Source: an uncultured Pseudomonadota bacterium (GTDB lineage: Bacteria; Myxococcota_A; UBA796; GCA-2862545). From it: a DNA stretch of 64,000 nucleotides. The position numbers were made by a program, and so were the translations under genes. Below, one piece after another: positions 55,917 to 64,000 of this stretch (within the stretch, counting starts at the first letter, position 1; the number at the start of each line of letters is the position of its first letter). The stretch spans positions 62,001-126,000 of the forward strand of contig CAJXTB010000002.1 in the NCBI GenBank assembly GCA_913061235.1. Reading direction: 5' to 3'. The notes beneath the pieces are model-generated. The model was given only the letters and a program-made list of their open reading frames with translations, made no database searches and was not told the origin of the DNA.

Positions 55917-56597
55917 CTATGGAACGATTGTCGGCACTGCAGTGAAGACGTAGTCGGTTTCCCAGGTGTCCGGTGCGGTCGTTGGTGCAACGATGAACGC
56001 GAGGTCAACTGGGTAGATGTCTTCGCTTTCTGCGTCACTGGTCCAGGTAGCGCATGTAGCAGCTGCACCGAGAGCGGTTGAGCCGGTGCCACCAGTCCAT
56101 GTGGTGGACTGGGCGCCGCCGTCACAGGCCCACTCAGCGGAAGGAGCACCGGCGGTAGCGCCAGCGGTTCCTGTTGGCTGTGCACCATTGATGGTGACAA
56201 TGGCAGATGCCAAGCCGGTGTAAGTGAGCTGAACCTGGAGCTCAGCAACGTAAGCGGACGACGCTGCCGGAGCGGCGTAGACGCTGCCCTGGCCGCTGGC
56301 ATTGAGGCCACCGGAAGAGACTTGGCCGAAGTTGACAGTACCGAAGTCGTCATCGCCGCCGAAGCCGTTACCCAGGGTGTCGCCGACCATGGTGGTGGTT
56401 CCGCGAACTTCGTCGTTCACTTCGAGGATCATGGTACCCGTTACTTCAGCAACGAGTTCAACGGTGACTTGCGCCGTTGAGGTGACTCCGGTGATGGAGG
56501 TATTCTGGTCGGTGATTTCTTCTGCCATAGCCATGGTTGGCAAGGCCAAGATTCCAGCACCGGCGGCAGCAGTCTTCAGCATTCCACGAAAGGTCAT
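55917..56597 (-). CDS. exported major-subunit-like protein (fimbrillin candidate)
   Basis: The start ATG 56597 has GGGGAGAA seven bases upstream; a longer start at 56624 is rejected. The 226-residue product has a signal peptide (MLKTAAAGAGILALPTMAMA, cut before EE). The mature part is low in basic residues and rich in Thr, Ala, Gly and Ser with beta-type alternation (VTVELVAEVTGTMILEVNDEV, YVAELQVQLTYTG), plus two Cys that could form one disulfide. Together with the PapD-like gene downstream and the attenuator, this fits a pilus or spore-coat-U-type structural subunit. No specific family is recognised. Confidence 0.72.
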   Translation of the reverse strand: MTFRGMLKTAAAGAGILALPTMAMAEEITDQNTSITGVTSTAQVTVELVAEVTGTMILEVNDEVRGTTTMVGDTLGNGFGGDDDFGTVNFGQVSSGGLNASGQGSVYAAPAASSAYVAELQVQLTYTGLASAIVTINGAQPTGTAGATAGAPSAEWACDGGAQSTTWTGGTGSTALGAAATCATWTSDAESEDIYPVDLAFIVAPTTAPDTWETDYVFTAVPTIVP

Positions 56598-56621
56598 GTG
56601 TTCTCCCCACATATTGTGTGT

Positions 56622-56644
56622 CACCGACGTGGTAGCCGTCGGTG
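56622..56644 (-). promoter_or_regulatory. leader hairpin of the subunit gene
   Basis: A perfect 8-bp inverted repeat (CACCGACG / CGTCGGTG) with a 7-base loop lies 25 bases upstream of the subunit ATG, between the AT-rich probable promoter stretch (56650-56750) and the start. It may stabilise the 5' end of the mRNA or bind a regulator. Confidence 0.55.
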
Positions 56645-56961
56645 CCAGAAGCTTACCACAGTCGAACTGAATGCAAACCGTAAATGTCTAACATTCCAGA
56701 CTTTTTGGTAAATCCAGTTTTGAACATCGTTATTTGGGAGTCTGGTTGATCGGTTCTAGAGCGATCACCGGTCGGGAACACTCCCTGCCAAGCGAGAGGA
56801 TAGGGCGGGCAAAGCTTTGAAATGGCTGGTGTTTGGGCCGCGCGCGACCACCTTTCGCAGCATGGATGTCTTTAGACTCTCACTCACAAGCCGGTCGCGG
56901 GCGGCGAGTGGTCACCTGTCTGCGGCTGTTCTCTGCGTTCAACGGGGTCTGTGGGGGGAGC

Positions 56962-57005
56962 GTCAAACAGAAACGACGGCCCCGACCTTGAGTCGGTGAC
57001 CGTCG
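56962..57005 (-). terminator. terminator of the PKD/RCC1 lipoprotein gene
   Basis: On the minus strand CGACGG pairs with CCGTCG and an inner CCGAC with GTCGG, followed by TTTCTGTTTG. It lies 86 bases after the stop. The remaining 56645-57090 shows no supported gene. Confidence 0.65.
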
Positions 57006-57090
57006 CACTCTACACAAACCAACTTCCAGCCGGCATCGATCAGGAGGACGCATGCCTCCAAGGCCGACTCGGCAGGGAGCTCGCTCTCTA

Positions 57091-60000
57091 CTATGGAGGG
57101 CTAGCCTGCCCGTCATCGTTCGGACCCCAGCAGAAAGCCGTGCCGTCAGACTCGATGCCGCAGGAGTGATTGGTCACGTCTGCGCTCACGAACACGATCG
57201 GATTGCCATCAGAGTCCACGGTTGGAGGCGTTGCCCGGCCACCCGTGTCGAAGCCCCAACAAGTAGCCGTGCCATCGGCTCGGACTCCGCAGGTGTGTAC
57301 AACGCCCGCAGCGACAGACACGAAGTCATTGCCTGCAGCCGGAGTGGCACGGTCCCCGAAGTTGTTGCCCCAGCACTGGATGCTCCCGTCCAAGAGCAGG
57401 GCGCAGTTGTGGAGGAACCCTGCAGTAACGGAGAGCACGGATCCTGTTGGACGTGGAAGTGACGTTCTACCTGTGACCTGGTTCTGCCCGTTGTTGCCCC
57501 AGCACAGAATCGCTCCGCTCTCGCGCACCGCGCACACATGGCGCTCGCCAACAGTGACTTGCCTGAACTGACCCGTTGATGGGGCGTCTGAGATGACGCC
57601 ATCGCTGTCGTTCGAGTCTCCCCAGCACTCAATGCCAGAGTTGGGGGTGGTAGCGCAGGCGAACCGAACGCCTGCACCAATGGAGGTAAACTCACCGGCT
57701 GGTGGATGGAACTGTTCGCCCAGTGCGGTCTGTGCGCCCCAACAGGCCAGAGTGCTGTCCTGGGTGATTCCGCAGGTGTACTCAAAGCCGCCGTCGATAT
57801 CGAGGAATAGCTGACCCGGGACCTCTAGACGGCCAAGCTGATTCAAGCCCCAACACGCAACCTCGCCACGCCGGTCGAGCTTACAAGAGTGAACGCTTCC
57901 GGTTGCCACCTTGGGATCGATGGACGGCAACGTGAACACGCTGGCTGAATCGCTCGGACCCGTGTCGGTACCATCGCTCGGTGTAGCGGTACATACCCAG
58001 GTCTCCAATCCGCCGAACTCAGAGGAGTCCACTGTGGACGACTCTGCTTCGTTGGTAGCGCCAAAGAACGGGCTGCCCTCAACGGTCCACGAGAAGGTGT
58101 AAGACACGGGATCCCCATCGGGGTCGGTGCTGCGCGTTCCCAACGTACAGACCAAGTCATCCAAGCCAGCGAGTGGGAATTCGGGGTCGATCTCTAGGAC
58201 CGGACCGGTCGGGGGAGAGTTGCCAATGACCACCGAGTCGGAGAGTGGGGTGCCGTCAAAGCTGCCATCCGAAGGGGTCACTGTGCACACGACGGTGTCG
58301 CCCTTTTCGTAGCCGGTGGACAGGCTCGAACTGGTGGAGACTTGGCTACCGTTCACGGTCCATGCGTACCGAGACTCATCAGCCTCGCCTTGAGGGTCGG
58401 AGAAGCCTGTGTATTCGCAGCTGAGGGGGGTGGCCGCTGTTGCGACGTTGGGCCGTACATCGACAGAGTCGATGGTAGGAGCGGACTCAACAACCGTCGC
58501 GTTCGCTGACAGTGAGTTGCCGTCAACGTCGCCGTCGTTCGCAGTGACTACGCAGGTGAGTAGGTCTCCGGGGGCAACCGTCTCTGTCAGCGTTGCGCCC
58601 GTTCCAACGTCAACGTTGTTGATGCGCCAAGTGACGGTGGACTGCGGCGTGTCATTGTCTGCGTCGGTGAAGTTCCACGAGCACTGGATGGTGTCGTTGC
58701 CTTCCGGTGCGGTTGGATTGATGGCAACGTCGGCGACTTGTGGCGGCGTGTTCAGAATTGTCGCGTCGCCCGAGCTCACGGGGAGGCCTTGAGTTGAGCC
58801 GTCGGTCGGTGTTGCCGTGCACTGAACAATGTCGTCTCGGCTGAACTGGTCACCAGTCAAGGTCGACGTTGTGTATGGCTGCGCGCTGCCGTTGATGGTC
58901 CAGCCGTAGACGAAGGTAACGGTGTCGCCGTCTGCGTCGGTTCCCAGCCCCGGTGCACAGATTACGGTCGAGGACTCAAAGAAGGGCCCTCCCTGAATGG
59001 AGACATCATCGAGGACTGGGGCGGTGTTGCGAATCACAACCGTGGATGACGTGGTGGGACCGGCACCGTAGGCGTCGGAAGGGGTCACCTCAACGCGCCA
59101 GGTCTCACCCTTGTTTGTGGCAGAGGATGGAACGGTGGCGCTGGTTTGTGAAGGACGCAGCTCGCCATCTCGGTACCAGACGTATTCGTAGGTGATGTTG
59201 TCGCCGTCTGGGTCGACGGACGGCGTGTCGAGCTGTACGGTCAGGGCGTCGGATGTTGCCGGAGTCCCTGGGGTGATGACGACGTCTGCAGGACCCGGAA
59301 GGCCATTGACCCGGAAGGACACTTGGGCCTGGGTCACCAAGTCGGAACGGTCGGTGGCGGTGAGCGTGACGGTGTGTTGTCCCGCGAGCAGGTCAGACCG
59401 GTTGAAGGTGGTGGTTCCATCGGTAGATGCGGGCGAGTCCCATAGCGGGGACACCACTCCTTGGAAGTCGTCCTGCCAACTGAGGGTGAGGGACGCCGCT
59501 GCGTCTTCATTGTCTGAGACCAACGCAGTGAACTCGATGGGAACGCCTGCGGCGTAGACCGAGCTGGGCTGTGGTGAACTGATCTGGATGGTTGGCGGTG
59601 AGTCGACCGTCAAAAAGATGGTGCTGGTGCAGGTCAGTCCGAATTGATCTTCGGCTTCAAACGTGATGAGGTGTGTGTCATTCGTCAGACTGTTGAAGGA
59701 GAATGTGACCACACCACTACTTTCAGGGGTACTGACGCCCATTTCGCCGTCTTTGTCTGACGTCCAAGTGGCCGTGAGGAAGTTGCTCGCATCGTCTGGG
59801 TCCGACACCTGAGCCCTAAATACAACCCGCTCGCCGGAGCGAACCACATCTCCGTCCAGTGGAAAGACGATGCCAAGGCACTCTGGCGGACGGTTCGCCG
59901 GGCCTACGCGAATGACCGTGGTGTCAAAGGTCTGGTTTCCGGCGCTGTCTTCGACGGTAAGCCGGATGAGGTGGTCTCCCTCAGTCAGAAACCCAATGCC

Positions 60001-60567
60001 GTCGACTTCTCCTTCATTGGCGTCTCCTGCAACCCTGACAGTGCCATCTACGGACAGCGCCCCATCGATGTTGGATTCCCATGAAACGAGTAGGTCTACC
60101 GGCTCATCCTCTACGTCAGAGACGGTGCCCACGAACTGGATGGGCTGGTCTGCGTAGTACTGGGCCGTTGGGTCGAGACTGGTGATCTCAGCGGAGGGGG
60201 CGGCACTTGGTCGTGCCCAGAAAATCTCCACAGCTTCTGTTCGCGAAGACCCATCGGACACCAAAAAGGTGATCTCTGTGGGACCGGCGGGAAGCGCAAT
60301 GTCGCAGAAGGCATCCCCGATCTCGTTGGGCGAACTTGGCGGGCACAGTTCTTCGTCGTTCGCGGACCAGGTGACAATCAGCTCGTCGTACGAGTCGTCG
60401 AGGTCCTGGGCTACGCCACGGAATCGCTGCGAAACGCCTTGAAACAACGTCTGGTCGACGGAAGGGGAGCCAATGGAGGCGGTTGGTGGAGCGTTGCGGA
60501 ACCCGAGGGAGCCTTCCGAGCAACCAACAAGAAGCGCAGACAGGCAGATAGCGCGCACAGCAGACAT
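57091..60567 (-). CDS. lipoprotein with PKD/Ig-like domains and a seven-unit RCC1-type propeller
   Basis: The start ATG 60567 has GGGGAGAG four bases upstream on the minus strand and gives a lipoprotein signal ending LLVGCS. The 1158-residue product begins with a domain shared with the interrupted cysteine-repeat lipoprotein (GFRNAPPTASIGSPS...QRFRGVAQDLDD). Four or five PKD/Ig-like units follow (ITSLDPTAQYYADQPIQFVG and relatives), then repeats with TVxCTxTPSDGxxxGxP. From about residue 890 come seven RCC1-type repeats (VAAGVVHTCGVRADGTATCWG and relatives), enough for a closed propeller. It is probably on the cell surface; its ligand is unknown. Confidence 0.88.
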   Translation of the reverse strand: MSAVRAICLSALLVGCSEGSLGFRNAPPTASIGSPSVDQTLFQGVSQRFRGVAQDLDDSYDELIVTWSANDEELCPPSSPNEIGDAFCDIALPAGPTEITFLVSDGSSRTEAVEIFWARPSAAPSAEITSLDPTAQYYADQPIQFVGTVSDVEDEPVDLLVSWESNIDGALSVDGTVRVAGDANEGEVDGIGFLTEGDHLIRLTVEDSAGNQTFDTTVIRVGPANRPPECLGIVFPLDGDVVRSGERVVFRAQVSDPDDASNFLTATWTSDKDGEMGVSTPESSGVVTFSFNSLTNDTHLITFEAEDQFGLTCTSTIFLTVDSPPTIQISSPQPSSVYAAGVPIEFTALVSDNEDAAASLTLSWQDDFQGVVSPLWDSPASTDGTTTFNRSDLLAGQHTVTLTATDRSDLVTQAQVSFRVNGLPGPADVVITPGTPATSDALTVQLDTPSVDPDGDNITYEYVWYRDGELRPSQTSATVPSSATNKGETWRVEVTPSDAYGAGPTTSSTVVIRNTAPVLDDVSIQGGPFFESSTVICAPGLGTDADGDTVTFVYGWTINGSAQPYTTSTLTGDQFSRDDIVQCTATPTDGSTQGLPVSSGDATILNTPPQVADVAINPTAPEGNDTIQCSWNFTDADNDTPQSTVTWRINNVDVGTGATLTETVAPGDLLTCVVTANDGDVDGNSLSANATVVESAPTIDSVDVRPNVATAATPLSCEYTGFSDPQGEADESRYAWTVNGSQVSTSSSLSTGYEKGDTVVCTVTPSDGSFDGTPLSDSVVIGNSPPTGPVLEIDPEFPLAGLDDLVCTLGTRSTDPDGDPVSYTFSWTVEGSPFFGATNEAESSTVDSSEFGGLETWVCTATPSDGTDTGPSDSASVFTLPSIDPKVATGSVHSCKLDRRGEVACWGLNQLGRLEVPGQLFLDIDGGFEYTCGITQDSTLACWGAQTALGEQFHPPAGEFTSIGAGVRFACATTPNSGIECWGDSNDSDGVISDAPSTGQFRQVTVGERHVCAVRESGAILCWGNNGQNQVTGRTSLPRPTGSVLSVTAGFLHNCALLLDGSIQCWGNNFGDRATPAAGNDFVSVAAGVVHTCGVRADGTATCWGFDTGGRATPPTVDSDGNPIVFVSADVTNHSCGIESDGTAFCWGPNDDGQASPP

Positions 60568-60643
60568 GAATCTCTCCCCAAACGTGGGGCCACCATACGT
60601 CTGCGCAGTGGCATCACGCAATAGCCATCCAAACGACGGGGGA

Positions 60644-60663
60644 CAGTGACGACTTTGTCACTG
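60644..60663. promoter_or_regulatory. inverted repeat in a divergent promoter region
   Basis: CAGTGAC / GTCACTG, perfect over 7 bp with a 6-base spacer, lies between the divergent PKD/RCC1 lipoprotein and TPR-sulfotransferase genes. It is a candidate operator; no -35/-10 pair could be assigned with confidence. Confidence 0.4.
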
Positions 60664-60762
60664 CAGTTGCTGCCCGGATCCACCCGTTGCACTCGTCTGG
60701 CTGGACCCGAGGCGTTGAGCTTTGCAACCACATGCGGTATCGAGTCACGCTCTGGAGTGGTG

Positions 60763-62967
60763 ATGCAGACGCTAAAGGCAATGGCTAGTACCGTAAATAC
60801 GCTGATTCAGGCCGGTGATTTCGAGCAGGCAATGTCACTGGTAGAGGACGCGATACGCGCGCAGCCAGAGGTAGGCGAAATTCGCCGTGTTGCTGGCTCA
60901 ATCGCTATCTCTCTGGAAGAATACGACACGGCTAAGCAGCACTTGCGTGAGGCTGCGGCCCGTGGGGCTGACAGGGCGTATCTATTGGGAGACAAAGCCT
61001 GCTTGAACTTGGCCTTGGGCAAGCTGAAGTTGGCCAAGAAGCAGGCGGCATCTGCGGTCCGAATGAAGGGGGACTCGGCTTCTCTGCAAGTGATTCGAGC
61101 GCGAGTAGCGGCAGAAGCAGGTGTTTTGAATGTTGAGAAACGTTCGTACGAGCGAGCGCTGCAAATCCACCCGAATTTGTCTACAGCAGCGCTCGGGTTG
61201 GCCCGGGCCTATCGCAAGGACAACTCTGACCCCCGGGCGCTGGACGTTCTTAAGGATGTGTTGTTGCGCACCCCTGATGCGCCGGGTCTGTTTTGGCAGA
61301 TTCTTCAGTGGTGCGCGGAAGACGACACGTTCGAGTGGGCTCTAGAGCTGGCGGACGAACTTGTGTCTCAGTATCCCGAGAGCTCAAACGCGTGGTTGTA
61401 TCTTGGATACGTACACCTTCGGCTCGACGACCTAGATGGTGCCATTGTCGACCTTCAGCGGTCTGTTCAGTTGGATTCCTCGGCCATGCGTCCACGGCTG
61501 GCTCTGGGCAATGCCCTGATTCAAGAACGGCGAATGCATGAAGCGGTCGGTGTGCTCTCGGAAGGGTTTGATGAGGAAAACCCAGACCTGGAAGCGGGCC
61601 TCGTCCTGGCGCAGGCCTTTGAGGGGTTGGGCAAGCAGCACAGCGCCCACACTCTGTACGCGCGCTTGTCGGCGGCACAGCCAGATGACCCACGGGTTGC
61701 ACTGGGACTCGCCCGGCATACCGGGGACGGCGGCAATTTTGATGCGGCCCTCGCGAAGTACGATGAGCTGCTGAAAATCCCAAAACATCGTTCAGATGCG
61801 CTGGTTGGCAAGGCGGCGTTGCTCGGAAAGCAGGGGCTCACAACAGACGCTGTAGCGATTCTCGACAGCATTCTGGCAGAGGAACCGACGCACATTGCAG
61901 CCCTCGCAAGCCGCATTCATTTTGCGACGCGTGGGCATGCTGCCGCGGACCACGTTGTCGAGAGCGCCGAATCGATTGCGTTGACGTCCGTCGTCAAGCA
62001 ACCCACCTTGATGTTTGCTCTGGGGGCTCTGCGGCACCGGCAGTCTGCTCCCGCCGCCGCTTTTGAGTGGTTTAGATTGGCCAATGAAGCGAGCGGGATC
62101 TCCTTCAATGCGGAAAAGACTGCGGCTTACTTTGACCGGCTCAAGCAGCAATACCCAGGGCCGGCTGGTTCGAAGACGGTGTCGGATGAAAATGGCGGAG
62201 AGCCGGTGGTCTTTATGGTGGGCATGCCGCGATCTGGAACCAGCCTGACCGAGCAGGCATTGGCAATGCATCCACAGGTGTCGGGTGGTGGTGAGCTGTC
62301 AATTCTGCCGAGCATTGTGCGGTTGATTCCGCCAATCCTCCAGAGTGACGTTCAGTACCCCGAGTACACCTCCGAGTTGACGGTCGAGAACCTGGGTGAG
62401 CTGGGGCATGAGTACCTAGACAACGTTGCCGAAATCCGTGGGGAGTCGCGGTTTGTGACCGACAAGCTCCCGCACAACTTCATGCATGTGGGCTTCATCT
62501 CCCAGATTCTGCCCCAGGCCACCGTCCTCCACTGCCGCCGAAACCCAATGGACAACTGCCTTTCGCTCTTCCAGACGTTCTTCGCAGGCCAACATACCTA
62601 TGCATACGCTCTGGACACCATCGCCGCCTACTACCGTATGTATGACGACCTGATGAAGCACTGGCGCGCTGTTGGAATGAACGTCATCGACGTTCCCTAT
62701 GAGCGCACAGTGGACGACCTTGAAGGCACGATGCGCGGGCTGTGCGAGCGCCTGGATTTGGAGTGGGCACCTGAGATTCTGTCGTTCCATCAGTCATCGC
62801 GAGTGGTGATGACGGCGAGTAATGCTCAAGTGACCAAGCCTTTGTACGCATCCTCGATCGGTCGGTGGAAGGTGTATGAGAAGCAGCTCGCTCCACTCAG
62901 GGAAGCGCTGGACGACATCTGCACGGCGTACGCCGCTGAAGTTCCGGAAGCCGCTGCGTCCATCTGA
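60763..62967 (+). CDS. TPR-repeat sulfotransferase
   Basis: The start ATG 60763 has GGAG at 60754-60757; the frame is open 39 codons further upstream without a better start. The 734-residue product has about ten TPR units over the first 450 residues (ALDVLKDVLLRTPDAPGLFW, AWLYLGYVHLRLDDLDGAIVDLQRSVQLD) and then a sulfotransferase domain. The 5'-phosphosulfate loop is VGMPRSGTSLTEQAL near residue 486, and the 3'-phosphate block is VLHCRRNPMDNCLSLFQTFF near residue 590, the features that bind PAPS. The acceptor is unknown; TPR-sulfotransferases usually modify proteins or glycans. No signal peptide is seen. Confidence 0.92.
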   Translation: MQTLKAMASTVNTLIQAGDFEQAMSLVEDAIRAQPEVGEIRRVAGSIAISLEEYDTAKQHLREAAARGADRAYLLGDKACLNLALGKLKLAKKQAASAVRMKGDSASLQVIRARVAAEAGVLNVEKRSYERALQIHPNLSTAALGLARAYRKDNSDPRALDVLKDVLLRTPDAPGLFWQILQWCAEDDTFEWALELADELVSQYPESSNAWLYLGYVHLRLDDLDGAIVDLQRSVQLDSSAMRPRLALGNALIQERRMHEAVGVLSEGFDEENPDLEAGLVLAQAFEGLGKQHSAHTLYARLSAAQPDDPRVALGLARHTGDGGNFDAALAKYDELLKIPKHRSDALVGKAALLGKQGLTTDAVAILDSILAEEPTHIAALASRIHFATRGHAAADHVVESAESIALTSVVKQPTLMFALGALRHRQSAPAAAFEWFRLANEASGISFNAEKTAAYFDRLKQQYPGPAGSKTVSDENGGEPVVFMVGMPRSGTSLTEQALAMHPQVSGGGELSILPSIVRLIPPILQSDVQYPEYTSELTVENLGELGHEYLDNVAEIRGESRFVTDKLPHNFMHVGFISQILPQATVLHCRRNPMDNCLSLFQTFFAGQHTYAYALDTIAAYYRMYDDLMKHWRAVGMNVIDVPYERTVDDLEGTMRGLCERLDLEWAPEILSFHQSSRVVMTASNAQVTKPLYASSIGRWKVYEKQLAPLREALDDICTAYAAEVPEAAASI

Positions 62968-63064
62968 CCGGTCACCGCCGTGACACCCCATGACAAACTC
63001 ATGGGTACCCCTCCTGAATGAAGCCGGTGTCCTACTCGTCACACTCGGCCTGTAGGAGAACAAC

Positions 63065-63595
63065 ATGACCCGTGGACGCGCTCTACTTCGCAACTTCGTC
63101 GCTACCCCCGAGCCCGCCGAGGCTCGGCCGGCCAAGTTGCCAGCCATGCGCGGCAACCAGACGATGTCTGCGCCAGCGCGTCCGGATCTTTGGCTCCTCG
63201 AGAACGACGTGTCACCGCAGACTCCGGCTGCTGATGTGGAAGACGTGGTCTCCGGACCGCAGGCGCTGTCCGCTGTGCTCCTGGGGGCGGCGCCCGTGCC
63301 GCAACCTCTGCGTCGGCGTCAGGCCCATACATTGGTGCCGTCAGCACTCGATGCCCACTCGTTCACGACCCTCACGGAAGATGATGAGTGGTTCGGTGAT
63401 CTTGCGCCGCCTACCTCGAAGACCTTGGTTGATGAATGGCCATTAGACGACGACACCTTGGAGGGTGAGGTGGTCCACGAGCTGCCCCGCGTCTTGGGCG
63501 CGGTTGTCGAGCTCGGGGTGTTCTTCGCGGGTCTTGCAATTGGCCTTGCCGTGCAGGGAGCGTTTGCATTCGCTGTGTGGACTGCACTGAACTGA
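63065..63595 (+). CDS. hypothetical C-tail-anchored membrane protein
   Basis: The family is not recognised. The 176-residue product has a long, probably disordered Pro/Ala/Asp-rich part and a single C-terminal hydrophobic helix (VVELGVFFAGLAIGLAVQGAFAFAVWTAL), so it is likely tail-anchored with its bulk in the cytoplasm. AGGAG ends seven bases before the ATG at 63065. The leader is short and similar to that of the next gene (GGAGAACAA before the start). Confidence 0.75.
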   Translation: MTRGRALLRNFVATPEPAEARPAKLPAMRGNQTMSAPARPDLWLLENDVSPQTPAADVEDVVSGPQALSAVLLGAAPVPQPLRRRQAHTLVPSALDAHSFTTLTEDDEWFGDLAPPTSKTLVDEWPLDDDTLEGEVVHELPRVLGAVVELGVFFAGLAIGLAVQGAFAFAVWTALN

Positions 63596-63600
63596 TCTGA

Positions 63601-63617
63601 TGTGCGCCGAGCGCACA
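63601..63617 (+). terminator. hairpin after the tail-anchored protein gene
   Basis: TGTGCGC-CGA-GCGCACA, a perfect 7-bp stem with a 3-base loop, begins six bases after the stop. No T-run follows, so termination is uncertain. Confidence 0.4.
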
Positions 63618-63628
63618 CTCACGGGATG

Positions 63629-63644
63629 TGACGCAACTGCGTCA
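63629..63644. promoter_or_regulatory. 16-bp palindrome, candidate operator
   Basis: TGACGCA-AC-TGCGTCA is a near-continuous palindrome, 20 bases before a TTGACA at 63665-63670. A further perfect hairpin, CCTGCGG / CCGCAGG, lies at 63681-63701. All are upstream of the last gene and could form its control region. Confidence 0.45.
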
Positions 63645-63764
63645 ACGATTGTGACGACAGCACATTGACACTCAAAAATGCCTGCGGCCGTGCTCCGCAG
63701 GTGGTACGAATAAGCACCTGGCACGGTCGGGACCCCGGTCCCATCACTCTCTTGGAGAACAAAC

Positions 63765-64000
63765 ATGATGCGAATCACGATGCTCGCAGCAATCGCCCTC
63801 ACCGGCGCGTGTGACTGGGACTTCCCGGACTACACAGACGGAGACGGCTTTGATGACGGCTCCAGCGCCTTCCTTCGGGGAGATGCTGATGGCTTCAACC
63901 AGGAGTCGACCTTGTGGTCCGACACTCGCGGTACTGCCGTTGACGAGTTCGGCATCACTGGCGGCGCTGCCATGAACGGCACGACCTGTCAGGTCTACGT
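63765..64000 (+). CDS. lipoprotein, 3'-truncated by window end
   Basis: The start ATG 63765 (or 63768) has GGAG at 63754-63757. The visible 78 codons begin MMRITMLAAIALTGAC, a short lipoprotein signal with the lipobox ending at Cys16. An Asp-rich segment follows (DWDFPDYTDGDGFDDGSSAF), then GFNQESTLWSDTRGTAVDEF. The frame is open to the window edge. No family is recognised. Confidence 0.8.
   Translation, partial: MMRITMLAAIALTGACDWDFPDYTDGDGFDDGSSAFLRGDADGFNQESTLWSDTRGTAVDEFGITGGAAMNGTTCQVY

Noticed and set aside
56817-57169. Small plus-strand frames between the subunit gene and the RCC1 lipoprotein
   Set aside because: They have no ribosome-binding site and overlap the terminator and 3' end of the RCC1 gene; composition is that of an antisense shadow.

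Overview
The window looks like a chromosomal segment of a Myxococcota-like bacterium (former Deltaproteobacteria) with roughly 60% GC. This is an inference from protein style: eleven CGDG...CDDG cysteine-rich repeats (DUF4215 / myxococcus cysteine-rich type), Asp-rich DxDNDxDGxxDC spacers, a MYXO-CTERM-like Cys/hydrophobic/Arg tail, RCC1 and Ig/PKD-rich lipoproteins, an Oar-like TonB-type receptor and an sdhCAB operon with one cytochrome b subunit. No rRNA, tRNA, CRISPR array, prophage or transposase gene was seen.

Region by region. 1-9 kb: the 3' part of mutH, then the translation and envelope super-operon rpsB-tsf / pyrH-frr-uppS-cdsA-rseP-tsaB and an Asd-like protein without catalytic residues. 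9-15.5 kb: a fused surface/beta-barrel protein, truA, an FYDLN-type zinc-ribbon protein, a sialidase-fold lipoprotein, and rplM-rpsI followed by three consecutive terminators. 15.7-19.3 kb: four genes joined by ATGA overlaps (small one-pass membrane protein, CnrX/CpxP-like sensor, YHYH lipoprotein, exported protein with a predicted N-terminal His), facing an ECF sigma factor and a lipoprotein on the other strand; it resembles a rearranged CnrYXH-type signalling cassette. 19.4-22.7 kb: a large cysteine-repeat lipoprotein gene broken by one in-frame TAG, with a decayed copy of its own 3' end behind it. 23-37 kb: core metabolism and regulation (pyrG, rpoN-hpf, metK, sdhCAB, gltA, sucCD), so most of a TCA-cycle block lies within about 9 kb. 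37-49 kb: a Ca-type-spacer lipoprotein, an Oar-like receptor, ndk, an Mpo1-like protein coupled to a tricorn-type protease, and hypotheticals. 49-57 kb: a minus-strand cassette of a small exported subunit-like protein, a PapD-like chaperone and a 1918-residue barrel/Big_2 protein, which may be a divergent chaperone-usher surface system. 57-64 kb: a PKD/RCC1 lipoprotein, a TPR-sulfotransferase, and two small envelope genes, the last cut by the window end.

Across the intergenic spaces runs a family of repeats, not explained by genes, built from four tandem 7-bp units (NTCAGAN) followed by a small hairpin. Three loci carry two such arms in inverted orientation and one carries a single arm. Together with the sigma/sensor cassette, the chaperone/giant-barrel cassette, the barrel fused behind a sorting tail and the interrupted repeat gene, these are the parts most worth a second look.
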